Origin: Candidatus Phocaeicola excrementigallinarum
GTDB lineage: Bacteria > Bacteroidota > Bacteroidia > Bacteroidales > Bacteroidaceae
Assembly: GCA_019120125.1 (NCBI GenBank)
Contig: DWVR01000046.1
Span: forward strand, 1-64,000
Length of the DNA stretch: 64,000 bases
Reading direction: 5' to 3'
Of this stretch, positions 16,747 through 25,788 are shown in pieces. How positions within the stretch are numbered: the stretch's first letter is position 1; each line of letters begins with the position of its first letter. A program made the position numbers and the translations under genes. The notes under the pieces are model-generated. The model was not told the origin of the DNA. It did not search any database and was given only the letters and a program-made list of their open reading frames with translations.

Positions 16747-18483
16747 TTAATCATCCCATCCCGGGTTCTGCGGTTCCAGCTGCGGGTTACGCTGCAACTC
16801 GCCTGTCGGAATCGGATAGAGATACATCTTGTCATCCCATGTACGGCTCTTGCCCGCCTGATAGCTCAGGTCCGCATTTGTATAGTTACCGTAGATGATC
16901 ACACAACCGTTGTTTGCGCGCAGACCGTCTTTCGCCTGTGAGGCCTTGACGGAAATCTTCTTGCCCACGTAAGTCATCACGTTGTTCAGGATCTGTCCGG
17001 CCTTCCAGCGGCAGATGTCAGCGAAACGGAAGCCTTCGCCGGCCAGTTCCACACGGCGTTCACGACGGATTTCCTGCAACAGCGGAGAAAGCGTGTAGCC
17101 GTAGTCCGGCCAGTTGGGGTCGGTGAAGTTCACCGATGTGGTCAGGTGCGGCATGCCTACACGGTCACGCAGCTGGTTGATGGAGCGGTCCAGATCGTCC
17201 TGAGTGATGGAGCCCAGCTCCGCCTTGGCCTCCGCATAGATAAGCAGAGTCTCCGCATAGCGGTAGGCGATACCGTCGTGCACCTCAAGCGTATTACCCC
17301 GATGGGCAGTGGCCGGGTCATAACCCTTGATGGTCTGGTAACCGGTCGGGATGAACTGGGTGATGTAGGCGTCGTCGGCACCCAACGTGTCTTTTGTCAC
17401 GATCACCGTATAGCTTTCGTTTCCTTCAAAGAACTTGTCGTTACGGATGGTCTGGGAAGCGCGCGGGTCGCGGTTGGCCAGTTCCTCAACCATTGTCTCG
17501 TCGGCTGTAGGATATGAAGTCAACGCTTTCGGCAGACCGTCGGCATACAGGTAGCCGTCCACGAAGTCTTTCGAGAAACCGGCCAGCGCCTCGTATGCGC
17601 CGTGACCCATGTTGTGGCGGCGCAACGGTTCCGCATAGTCGATATACAGGATGGCCTCGCTCAGGTTGCTCTTGTCCTCCATGACGAACATGTTGTAGTA
17701 GTCATGGGCCGGATCACCGTCCTTATAGATGGAATAGCGGCCTGAAGCCATCAGCGTGTTGGCCTCCTCGGCTGCCTTGGTCAGCAGGTCCGTATAATCA
17801 TATCCCAGTTCCGAATGATATTTATAGTAGGTACCCTCGTGCAGGCAGACACGTGCCTTCACGTGGCGTGCCACGTCTTTCGTGATGCGGTTCGCGTCAT
17901 CGCCCGTGCTGGTCACTCTGCCATCGGGCAACCACTGGATGGCGAAGTCCAGATCCTCGATGATCTTCTGTGCCACCTGGTTGCGCGGCATCTTCGGGCC
18001 GTACAGGATGTCCGTGTCGTCCACGTTCAGGTCTTCTTCCAGCCAAGGCACATCGCCGAAGGTCTTGATCTTGCTGAAATACTCCAGCGCACGGAAAAAG
18101 CGCATCTCGCCCACATAGCGGTTGATTTCGGCCTCAGAGCCTTCCACCGTCTGATAGTGCGTCATGAAGAAGTTGATGTTACGGATGTTCTGCCAGTCGC
18201 TCTTCGACCATTCCCCGTCTTCTGCAGGCACTGAATACTGGTCCCAGATGAACTGGTTGACGTTTCTCGGCACCATGTCGTCGCTGTTCTGGTCATCAAT
18301 GTTGGCTACACCCATCGGCAAAATGCCATAGAATGCGGTGGCGTATGTCTTCAAGTCGTTCGGGGTAGTCCAGAACGTCTCGTCGTTCAAAGTCTGAGGC
18401 GCTCTTTCCAGGAATGCGTCGTTACATCCCGTCAAGGTGAAAGCCCCGGCAATCAAGCTATATAATAAATATTTACGTTTCAT
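16747..18483 (-). CDS. SusD/RagB-family glycan-binding lipoprotein
   Basis: This 578-residue protein has a lipoprotein signal ending LTGC (Cys20), followed by NDAFLERAPQTLNDETFWTTPNDLKTYATAFYG, the standard SusD N-terminus. The middle holds tetratricopeptide-like helices (YAEAKAELGSITQDDLDRSINQLRDRVGM) and the C-terminal RagB part ends RNPQLEPQNPGWDD. SusD proteins sit on the cell surface as a lid on the SusC pore and bind the glycan. The gene follows susC by 21 bp, as usual. The ligand is inferred from the neighbouring fucosidase and sulfatase. Confidence 0.95.
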   Translation of the reverse strand: MKRKYLLYSLIAGAFTLTGCNDAFLERAPQTLNDETFWTTPNDLKTYATAFYGILPMGVANIDDQNSDDMVPRNVNQFIWDQYSVPAEDGEWSKSDWQNIRNINFFMTHYQTVEGSEAEINRYVGEMRFFRALEYFSKIKTFGDVPWLEEDLNVDDTDILYGPKMPRNQVAQKIIEDLDFAIQWLPDGRVTSTGDDANRITKDVARHVKARVCLHEGTYYKYHSELGYDYTDLLTKAAEEANTLMASGRYSIYKDGDPAHDYYNMFVMEDKSNLSEAILYIDYAEPLRRHNMGHGAYEALAGFSKDFVDGYLYADGLPKALTSYPTADETMVEELANRDPRASQTIRNDKFFEGNESYTVIVTKDTLGADDAYITQFIPTGYQTIKGYDPATAHRGNTLEVHDGIAYRYAETLLIYAEAKAELGSITQDDLDRSINQLRDRVGMPHLTTSVNFTDPNWPDYGYTLSPLLQEIRRERRVELAGEGFRFADICRWKAGQILNNVMTYVGKKISVKASQAKDGLRANNGCVIIYGNYTNADLSYQAGKSRTWDDKMYLYPIPTGELQRNPQLEPQNPGWDD

Positions 18484-18504
18484 GTGATTAAATGTTTTGC
18501 AAGG

Positions 18505-21500
18505 TTAGAATGTGATGTTTACACCGACTGACAATGCTCTCTGCAACGGATAGTCGTACGGATTGTCCAGTTCCGGATCCATGCCTTCGGGTGTATGCTT
18601 GATGGTAAACAGGTTCTCAGCCGTGAAGTAGATACGGGCTTTCTGGATATACCATTTCTGGGTCAGAGTGGTCGGCAGTGTGTATCCGAGCGACAGAGAC
18701 TTCATACGCAGATAAGCCGCGTTCACCAGATAGCGGGTCTGGTTGCGTCCCAATGCTGGACCACCGTTGAAACGGGCTACCGGGAAGTATCCGCCCGGAT
18801 TGCTCTCGCTCCAGTAGTCGTTCGCGTATGCGGCGGGCACCTGCCATTCGCTGCCGTACTGCCATCTGTATGTACCCGGCAGATAAAGGTCACGCTTTCC
18901 TACGCCCTGGAAGAAGAGTCCGAGGTCGAAGCCTTTCCAGTCGACGCTGATGTTGAAGCCGTAACGGTAGCGCGGGCTGCTGTTACCGATAATCTTCTGG
19001 TCACCCGGGTTGTCCACCGTGTTGTCACCGTAGTCCACCACGCCGTCATCGTTGATGTCCATGAAGCGGATGTCGCCCGGCACCTTCGTGATACCGCCGT
19101 CCACTGTCGACTGGTCGGGAGCCGCATCGATTTCTTCCTGGCTCTGGAACAGAGTGGATTCGTAACCCCAGATTTCACCGATGGTCTTGCCTTCATAGTA
19201 ATCGGCAGCCAGTGATTTGGTCGGGTTGTCATATTTCGTAATCTCGGCTTTCGTGTCAGACAGATTGAATCCTACCGAGTAATGCAGGCCGTTGTCAAAC
19301 GTATCGTTCCAGGTCAGTGCAAGTTCCCATCCTTTGGTCACCATGTCGGCTGCATTCTCGTCCGGCTCGTCCATACCCAGAATGTTCGGAAGCAACTGAG
19401 AGGGGCCTAACATTCCTGTAGTCTTACGCTGGAAGTAGTCGAACGTACCGGTCAGACGTCCTCTCAGCATCGTGAAGTCAAGACCCAAGTCCCACTGGGT
19501 CACCTTCTCCCAAGTTACCGTATTACTTACCAGACTACCCGGAAGCACATAACGCAACTGCTGTCCGCCGAACAGATAGCCGGTAGTTCCGGTTCCGTAA
19601 CTCGACAGATAGGCATGCCATCCGTTGTCCAGAGCCTGGTTGGCCTGGCTACCGTAAGAGGCTCTCAGCTTCAGGTCGTCGAAGAAGCCGTTGGTCGGGT
19701 TCTTGATCCATTCTTCTTCAGAAAGTCTCCAACCCAGAGAGAATGACGGGCTGAACACGGCGCGGTCGTCTTTCGGGAACTTGGAGGAAAGGTCGTAACG
19801 GCCGTTCAGTTCCACCAGATACTTGTCGGCAAACGTATAGTTGATACGCGCGAATCCGCTTCGGGTCGCCCAGCTGTCGTCGCTGTTACCTACATAGTCC
19901 TCACCGACAGCGGCGTTCATAGAAGGCAGGTCGTTGGAAATCAGATCGTCACGCTCCGCATAGAACGAGCGAGTGTGCTTGGTCTCCTGGTTGTAACCCA
20001 GCATCACCTTGAAATAGTGCTTGCCGAAAGTGCGCTCGTAGTTGCCCACCAGGTTGAACGCGTTGTATGTGTCGTTGTTCTGGTATTCATACACGTAGTT
20101 CGGGTCCATCCACTGGAACACTTGCAGGAAGCGTCCGTCCTGTCCGTACTCGTTGAACGACTTCATGTGGTTCTTGTTGTGCTGCGCATAGTAGTTGAAC
20201 GTATAGTCCATCTTGATGCTCAGCCCTTCCAGCGGAGTCAGTTCCACCGCCAGCGTGTTCCAGAAGTCATTCTTCGTGGTCAGACGGTCACCGCCATCTT
20301 CCAGCACGGCCGCGAAGTTGGTGTAGTTACCCTGTCCGGACCAGTTGCCGTCGGGATGCTTCACCGGCATCAGCGGCTGGGTATCGTTACCGATCCACGC
20401 GTTGCCATGGGTGTTGTCCTGTGCGATACCGTCCTGCTCGGTGCGGATGAACGAGGTCTTCATGGACACATGCAGCCAGTCGTTGACGTCGTAGTTGATG
20501 TTGTTCACCACGTTGAACTTGCGGAAACCTTCGTCGCCGTAGCGGAGCAAAGAGCCCTGGTCCATATAGCCCACGGAAGTATAGTAAGTGGTCTTCTCGC
20601 TACCTCCGCTGATGTTCACGTTGTATTTCTGCACCGGATAGCTCTTCTTGTAGATCTCGTCCATCCAGTTGGTGTTACCGCAATACGCGTATTTGCCCTG
20701 CGTACAGTTGCCGTACTGCCAGCTGTTCGGGTCGGTGGCCACGAACACCGGAGAGTTGTTGGCCGGATCGTTGTAGTAGGCCGTGATATGGTCCATTTCC
20801 TCCTGGCTGAACACGTTACTTCCGCGGGAAGTCTGTCCTGCGGCATTCATCCAGGTGGCATACTGCATGGAGTCCATGTAGTCCGGACGGGTGGTCGGGC
20901 CGTTGAACGACACCGAAGCGTCGAGAGACACACGGGTAGGCTGGTTCTTCTTACCGCCCTTGGTGGTGATCAGAATCACACCGAAGGCCGCGCGCGCACC
21001 GTAGATAGAAGCCGAAGCCGCATCCTTCAACACGGACACGCTCGCCACATCCTGCGGGTTGATCAGGTCCGGGTCCATTTCCACACCGTCCACCAATACC
21101 AGCGGCGAACCGCCGTTGATGGAAGTCTCACCACGGACATTGAAGGTAGTTCCGCTACCCGGCTGACCGCTGGTGGTGATGTTCAGGTTAGGGATGGTAC
21201 CCTGCAAACCTTGACCGAGGTTCACGATAGGACGGTCGGCCAACACTTCATCGTCCACCGCCGATACGGCACCGGTCAGGTTCGCCTTCTTCACGGTGGC
21301 GTAACCTACCACAACCACCTCATCAAGCAACTCCGTATCATCGCGCATGATCACGTTGAGCGGCTGGCCTTTCCATTCCACCTCAACGGTCTTGTAACCC
21401 ACGAACGAGATCTGGATGATGTCTCCTTTCTTCACATTATTGAGGATGAAGTTACCGTCGATGTCGGTGATCACTCCGTTGGTCGTGCCTTTCACGATGA

Positions 21501-21675
21501 CGGAAGCACCGATGATGGTTTCACCCGCGCCGTCCTTGACGACGCCTTCACATACATTTTCCTGCTGCACGGCATCCGTTTCAGATACCCCTCGCGCAGG
21601 AGCTGCGTTCATTGTCCCCAAGGATACGGTCCCCAGGAGCAACAGCAGGCTGACTGGTCTGAAAATTTTAAACAT
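18505..21675 (-). CDS. SusC/RagA-family TonB-dependent outer membrane glycan importer
   Basis: The 1056-residue protein has a signal peptide (residues 1-25). A carboxypeptidase-like regulatory domain follows (GVVKDGAGETIIGASVIVKGTTNG, about 43-110), then the TonB box region (ELLDEVVVVGYATVKK), a plug domain (LQGTIPNLNI, DASASIYGARAAFGVILITTK) and a C-terminal 22-strand barrel ending SVGVNITF. It imports oligosaccharides across the outer membrane with energy from TonB-ExbBD. It lacks the N-terminal secretin/STN domain that binds an anti-sigma factor, so it is not a transducer for ECF regulation. It is the third gene of the locus. Confidence 0.96.
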   Translation of the reverse strand: MFKIFRPVSLLLLLGTVSLGTMNAAPARGVSETDAVQQENVCEGVVKDGAGETIIGASVIVKGTTNGVITDIDGNFILNNVKKGDIIQISFVGYKTVEVEWKGQPLNVIMRDDTELLDEVVVVGYATVKKANLTGAVSAVDDEVLADRPIVNLGQGLQGTIPNLNITTSGQPGSGTTFNVRGETSINGGSPLVLVDGVEMDPDLINPQDVASVSVLKDAASASIYGARAAFGVILITTKGGKKNQPTRVSLDASVSFNGPTTRPDYMDSMQYATWMNAAGQTSRGSNVFSQEEMDHITAYYNDPANNSPVFVATDPNSWQYGNCTQGKYAYCGNTNWMDEIYKKSYPVQKYNVNISGGSEKTTYYTSVGYMDQGSLLRYGDEGFRKFNVVNNINYDVNDWLHVSMKTSFIRTEQDGIAQDNTHGNAWIGNDTQPLMPVKHPDGNWSGQGNYTNFAAVLEDGGDRLTTKNDFWNTLAVELTPLEGLSIKMDYTFNYYAQHNKNHMKSFNEYGQDGRFLQVFQWMDPNYVYEYQNNDTYNAFNLVGNYERTFGKHYFKVMLGYNQETKHTRSFYAERDDLISNDLPSMNAAVGEDYVGNSDDSWATRSGFARINYTFADKYLVELNGRYDLSSKFPKDDRAVFSPSFSLGWRLSEEEWIKNPTNGFFDDLKLRASYGSQANQALDNGWHAYLSSYGTGTTGYLFGGQQLRYVLPGSLVSNTVTWEKVTQWDLGLDFTMLRGRLTGTFDYFQRKTTGMLGPSQLLPNILGMDEPDENAADMVTKGWELALTWNDTFDNGLHYSVGFNLSDTKAEITKYDNPTKSLAADYYEGKTIGEIWGYESTLFQSQEEIDAAPDQSTVDGGITKVPGDIRFMDINDDGVVDYGDNTVDNPGDQKIIGNSSPRYRYGFNISVDWKGFDLGLFFQGVGKRDLYLPGTYRWQYGSEWQVPAAYANDYWSESNPGGYFPVARFNGGPALGRNQTRYLVNAAYLRMKSLSLGYTLPTTLTQKWYIQKARIYFTAENLFTIKHTPEGMDPELDNPYDYPLQRALSVGVNITF

Positions 21676-21814
21676 AAGTACTGATATTAAATTTAGGTTT
21701 CCTGTAATCAGAAAGTCTTTTGATTCTTTTGCGGTTTAACAAAGGAATGCGCCATTCTTCTTTTTTCAGGTTAACTATCTTTTTCCTATATACATATTAA
21801 TTTAATATTGGGAA

Positions 21815-21822
21815 CAAATATA
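21815..21822 (-). promoter_or_regulatory. -7 element upstream of susC
   Basis: TATATTTG on the minus strand lies about 140 bp before the susC start, leaving a long AT-rich leader. No TTTG at the -33 position. It suggests susC-susD can be expressed separately from the fucosidase. Confidence 0.45.
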
Positions 21823-21946
21823 GTAACATTTTATAAATTCATTACATTTTTCCGGTAAAATTCAATAAACCACCCCCATTTTTAACATTTCATTTCCCTT
21901 ACATTCCTGTTCCAGTCCCGTCTCATCCGCCCTGCCGCCAAGAAAC

Positions 21947-22016
21947 GAGGCTGTCTCAAAACGAGAATTGAGTATCAAAAAGCAATGAAAGCCTGTTTCT
22001 ATTTTGAGACACCCTC
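21947..22016. terminator. Inverted repeat, possible terminator or element relic
   Basis: GAGGCTGTCTCAAAA (21947-21961) and TTTTGAGACACCCTC (22002-22016) pair with one mismatch around a 40-nt loop. Hairpins with GAGGxTGTxTxAA arms serve as terminators elsewhere here (33921-33950). The absence of a T-run and the long loop also fit a small element remnant. The function is uncertain. Confidence 0.4.
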
Positions 22017-22046
22017 CGAACGGTTCACTGCCATTATGGCATAAAA

Positions 22047-22130
22047 AAAACGCCTTGACGTTTTCATTGAAACGTCAAGGCGTTTTGGACAAAACGTCCT
22101 TATGTTTTACACGAAACGTAAGGACGTTTT
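22047..22130. repeat. Array 2 of AAACG-N6-CGTTT units, four units at 22-bp period
   Basis: Units start at 22047, 22069, 22091 and 22113. The hexamers are CCTTGA, TCAAGG, TCCTTA and TAAGGA, with spacers CATT, GGAC and ACAC. Units 1-2 and 3-4 are two complementary pairs, each able to form an 18-bp stem with a 4-nt loop. The hexamers differ between pairs but match within a pair, a covariation pattern. The array begins 34 bp after the fucosidase stop (minus strand). With the inverted repeat at 21947 it fills the 489-bp gap between fucosidase and susC. Confidence 0.85.
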
Positions 22131-22164
22131 TCCGAAAAGGCTTTTCATGCCATCCTGTCAGGCG

Positions 22165-23988
22165 TCATTCGGCCAGAGTCACGCCGATCTCGTTCATTTC
22201 CACCTCGGCGGGCGTGGACGAAGGAGTCGTGGCGTCCAGCTTGATGTAGCGTGCCTTCACCACGGACTTGAAAGCCACGGTCTGGGGCAGCGGATTGTGC
22301 ATGATGTTGCTGAACTCGCCGTTGGTCGGCACTTCCTTCCACTGCTTGCCGTCCTGGCTGACATAGAACTTGTAGCGGAAGGCCATGGTGGGTTTCGCGG
22401 TCTCGTTCAGCGGAGCGTAAGTGAACGCCTTCAGGCTGACGGTCTCGCCCAGGTCGATGACCAGCGGCTGCTTCTCCGTCACCTTCCATCCGGCGCGTGA
22501 GAGTCCGTTCCATTCCGAGCGGTCGGCCACTTCTTCCACCGGTTCCGCATAATAGGCGGCCACCTTGCAGATGTTCGCCTTCCTGCGGGTGGACTTGATT
22601 GTGACACGCAGCTTCCCGGCCTCGGTGTCGGCAAAGCGGAGCATACGCTTGTAGCCGATGGTCGTACCCTCGCAGAGCGGTGTCCACTGTCCGTCCACGA
22701 ACGCCTCCACGGTAAACGCCTCCACACGCTGTCCCTTCGCGATGTCCTCCTGCAGGAGCACCACATTGATCTTCGAGTCCGGCTTCAGGGTATACTCACG
22801 GCTGTCGCCTTCGGCCGCCTTCCAAAGTTCACCGCCGTCCTCCACATAGTCGGTGGCCAGCATCTTCTGTCTGTAGGCCGCGAATTCCTTCAGGCGGGCG
22901 ATGTCGTTCTCGTGAATCAGTCCGCGGCGGTCGGGCGGAATGTTGAGCAGGAGCACGGAGTTATAGCCGACCGACTGGAAATAGATGTCGGTGAGATGTT
23001 TCAGACTCTTCACCTTGCCGTCCTCTTCCGCATGGTAGAACCATCCCGGACGGATGGACACGTCCACTTCCGACGGATACCAGAACAGCTCGCTGGCCTT
23101 GGCCAGCATGTCGCGGCTGCCCAGGTCGTCGGACGTGTTGGAAATCTCCAACGCACCGTTGTTGGCTTCCGAACGCGCGTAGATGCCCGGAGTGAGCACC
23201 GTGGCGCTCCATTCCGTCTCGCGGCCCAGACCCCTCTCGTTGCCTACCCAGCGCACGTCGTCGCCCATGATGGCCATGGTGGCCTTAGGCTGGAGCTTCT
23301 GGATGGTCTTGTAGAACGCGTCCCAGTCGTACACCTGCTTCTTTCCGTTGGGTCCCTCGCCGTTGGCTCCGTCGAACCACACCTCGTGCACCTCGCCGTA
23401 GTTGCTCAGCAGTTCCGTCAGCTGGTCGATGAAATACTGGTTGTAGCGCGGAGAGTCACCGTAGCATTCCGCATTGCGGTCCCACGGCGACAGATACACG
23501 CCGAACTTCATGCCATACTTCGTGCAGGCATCGCGCAGCTCCTTCACCACGTCGCCCTTTCCGTCCTTCCATTTGGAGGAGGCCACCGAGTGTTTCGTGG
23601 TCTTGGTGGGCCACAGACAGAATCCGTCGTGATGCTTGGCGGTCAGGATCACCATGTTGAAACCGGCCTCCTTGAGATTCTTCACCCACTGTTCCGCGTC
23701 CAATTCGGAGGGGTTGAAGATTGCCGGATCCTCGGTGCCGTCGCCCCACTCCCTTCCCGTAAAGGTGTTGATACCGAAATGGAGGAAAGCCGTCAGCTCC
23801 AGCTTCTGCCATTCCAACTGCTGCGGAGTGGGCACCACGCGTGCCGCCATATCCACTTTCTGTTCCAGGGAGGTTCCTTCGGGAAACTCCACATGCTTCA
23901 CGTAATACTCCTCGCTCTTCTCCGTGCATCCGGCCAGTCCGGCGCCCAGCAAGCAGGCCATTACCGCAAATCGATTCAAAACTTTCAT
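22165..23988 (-). CDS. Alpha-L-fucosidase, GH29, with C-terminal carbohydrate-binding domain
   Basis: This 607-residue lipoprotein (LAGC, Cys21) has a GH29 catalytic barrel at about residues 45-370. Signatures are FLHFGINTFTGREWGDGTED, AKHHDGFCLWPTKTTKHSV and the nucleophile Asp206 in VWFDGANGEG. WGDG and WFDGANGEG favour GH29 subfamily B (alpha-1,3/1,4-fucosidases acting on Lewis-type glycans); that is inference from motif type. The C-terminal 140 residues look like an F5/8 type C (discoidin) domain (YAEPVEEVADRSEWNG ... ARYIKLDATT). It removes fucose at the cell surface or in the periplasm. It lies 57 bp after the sulfatase in one leftward unit. Confidence 0.94.
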   Translation of the reverse strand: MKVLNRFAVMACLLGAGLAGCTEKSEEYYVKHVEFPEGTSLEQKVDMAARVVPTPQQLEWQKLELTAFLHFGINTFTGREWGDGTEDPAIFNPSELDAEQWVKNLKEAGFNMVILTAKHHDGFCLWPTKTTKHSVASSKWKDGKGDVVKELRDACTKYGMKFGVYLSPWDRNAECYGDSPRYNQYFIDQLTELLSNYGEVHEVWFDGANGEGPNGKKQVYDWDAFYKTIQKLQPKATMAIMGDDVRWVGNERGLGRETEWSATVLTPGIYARSEANNGALEISNTSDDLGSRDMLAKASELFWYPSEVDVSIRPGWFYHAEEDGKVKSLKHLTDIYFQSVGYNSVLLLNIPPDRRGLIHENDIARLKEFAAYRQKMLATDYVEDGGELWKAAEGDSREYTLKPDSKINVVLLQEDIAKGQRVEAFTVEAFVDGQWTPLCEGTTIGYKRMLRFADTEAGKLRVTIKSTRRKANICKVAAYYAEPVEEVADRSEWNGLSRAGWKVTEKQPLVIDLGETVSLKAFTYAPLNETAKPTMAFRYKFYVSQDGKQWKEVPTNGEFSNIMHNPLPQTVAFKSVVKARYIKLDATTPSSTPAEVEMNEIGVTLAE

Positions 23989-24045
23989 GATACTTTGCTT
24001 TATGGTTAATACAACAATTCCTCATTTTCTCCGTGCCGGAAAGGG

Positions 24046-25587
24046 TCACAGCGGAAGTCCGTAGCGTCCGTCCACAATCTCCTCCAGACTTTCCTTCATG
24101 GCGTCCAGCACGTCCGGACGCTCGGCGGCAAGGTTCTTCTTTTCCGAAGGGTCGTTCTTCAGGTCGAACAGCTGCGGCTCTCCGGAGTTTCCGGTCTCGA
24201 TGCGCACCGAACTGATATACGGCTCCCCTCCTCCGGGCCGGATATATTTCCATCCGTCCTGAATGAGCGAGAGGTTGTTGGCCCCGTTCTGCACCACCAG
24301 GTTCTTCCGTCCCTTCCGGTCCTTTCCGAGCCATACGTCCGACTGGTCGCAACCGTCGGGCGTGGCCCCTTCCGGCAGCTGTTCGCCCAGCAGGGCGGCG
24401 AAAGTGGCCATCCAGTCAATCTGGCAGGCCAGCGCGTCGGACACCTGTCCGGGTTCGATATGGTTTTTCCAGCTCCAGATGCAGGGAACGCGCGTTCCGG
24501 CCTCATACAGGCTGTACTTGCCTCCCCGGTAGATACCTCCGGGCTTGTGGTCGCCCAGCAGTTCCACCGCCTGGTCCTGATAGCCGTCGTCCACCACGGG
24601 GCCGTTGTCGCTCGACACCACCACGATGGTATTCCCGTCCAGTCCCAGACGCTCCAGCGTATCCAGTATCTGTCCTACCGCCCAGTCGAACTCAAGCAGG
24701 ACATCGCCGCGGGGACCCATTCCGCTCTTCCCGGCAAAACGCGGGTCGGGCACACGGGGCACGTGAGCGTCCTGGGTGGCGAAATACAGGAAGAAGGGCT
24801 TGTCCTTCTGCTCCTCGATGAAGGCCACTGCCTTGTCGACCAGCGTGGCGGCTATCTCCTCGTCCTTCCACAACGCCTTCTTTCCGCCTTTCATGTAGCC
24901 GATGCGCGAGATGCCGTTCACGATGCTCATGTCGTGCCCGTGCGACGGCCGCATCCGCAGCAGCTCAGGGTTGTCGCGTCCGGTAGGCTCTCCGGGAAAA
25001 TTATGCTTGTAGCTCACCTCGATGGGGTCGGCCGGATCGAGGTTCACCACGTTTCCGTTTTCCACGAACACACAGGGCACACGGTCGCCCGTGGCCGCCA
25101 TGGCGAACGAATAGTCGAATCCCAGGTCACCGATGCCGGGAACCAGTTTCTCGTTCCAGTTCTGGGTGCCGTTCTCCTCGCCCAGCCCCAGATGCCATTT
25201 CCCGACCATTCCCGTGACATATCCCGCCCCGTGGAACAGGTCGGCCATGGTGAACCTGTCAGGACGGATCACCATACCGGCGTCCCCGTCGGCGATTCCG
25301 GTCCCACTCCGTCTCCAGGCGTATTCCCCCGTCAGCATGGCATATCGCGAGGGAGTGCTCGTGGCGGCCGCCGAATGGGCGTTCGTGAAGCGGATTCCGG
25401 CCTGCGCCAGACGCTCCACATTGGGCGTACGGACCGTACGCGCACCGTTGCAGCTCAAATCACCGTAGCCGATGTCGTCTGCATAAACCAACACTACATT
25501 CGGACGGGAAGGCTCTCCTTCCGCCCAGGCATAAGCCGATCCGCATACCATAAGGACGGATGGAACAAGGTAACGATTCAGGTTCAT
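24046..25587 (-). CDS. Formylglycine-dependent sulfatase, serine type (S1 family)
   Basis: The 513-residue protein has an N-terminal signal peptide. Sulfatase signature 1 is STPSR at residues 77-81, so the residue oxidised to formylglycine is Ser77, not Cys; this needs an anaerobic sulfatase-maturating enzyme (anSME), not in the window. Metal ligands Asp37-Asp38 (YADDIGYGDL) and DNGPVVDDGY are present. Family S1 enzymes in gut Bacteroides desulfate mucin, heparin or chondroitin. Beside a GH29 fucosidase a sulfated, fucosylated host O-glycan is the likeliest target. It is the first gene of the locus. Confidence 0.94.
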   Translation of the reverse strand: MNLNRYLVPSVLMVCGSAYAWAEGEPSRPNVVLVYADDIGYGDLSCNGARTVRTPNVERLAQAGIRFTNAHSAAATSTPSRYAMLTGEYAWRRSGTGIADGDAGMVIRPDRFTMADLFHGAGYVTGMVGKWHLGLGEENGTQNWNEKLVPGIGDLGFDYSFAMAATGDRVPCVFVENGNVVNLDPADPIEVSYKHNFPGEPTGRDNPELLRMRPSHGHDMSIVNGISRIGYMKGGKKALWKDEEIAATLVDKAVAFIEEQKDKPFFLYFATQDAHVPRVPDPRFAGKSGMGPRGDVLLEFDWAVGQILDTLERLGLDGNTIVVVSSDNGPVVDDGYQDQAVELLGDHKPGGIYRGGKYSLYEAGTRVPCIWSWKNHIEPGQVSDALACQIDWMATFAALLGEQLPEGATPDGCDQSDVWLGKDRKGRKNLVVQNGANNLSLIQDGWKYIRPGGGEPYISSVRIETGNSGEPQLFDLKNDPSEKKNLAAERPDVLDAMKESLEEIVDGRYGLPL

Positions 25588-25710
25588 GTTTCTTAAATTT
25601 ACAATCTGTAGGGGACAAATATAACGAGATTTTTTATAACTGCCGTACGGAAACTGAAATTATTAAGTAACCGGCCGCGATTCACGGGAAAACCGGATTG
25701 CCGGAGACAC

Positions 25711-25764
25711 AAAAAAAGAGGGTGTGCCGCAGTGTGAAGCGAACACCGCACACGGCACACCCTC
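25711..25764 (-). terminator. Intrinsic terminator after the peptide transporter
   Basis: GAGGGTGTGCCG (25753-25764 read leftward) pairs with CGGCACACCCTC (25718-25729), with an inner GTGTG/CAC part, followed by seven Ts on the minus strand. It isolates the POT gene from the sulfatase locus. Confidence 0.85.
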
Positions 25765-25788
25765 AAAGGGAAAGGTATGTTTTTTTCC

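Noticed and set aside
19975..21684. Long plus-strand reading frame of 569 codons opposite susC
   Set aside because: It is antisense to a well-supported SusC gene in GC-rich DNA, with no domain, and is rich in His and Val as mirror frames are.
21947..22016. Inverted repeat as an intact insertion sequence
   Set aside because: Only 70 bp with no coding capacity; listed only as a possible terminator or relic.
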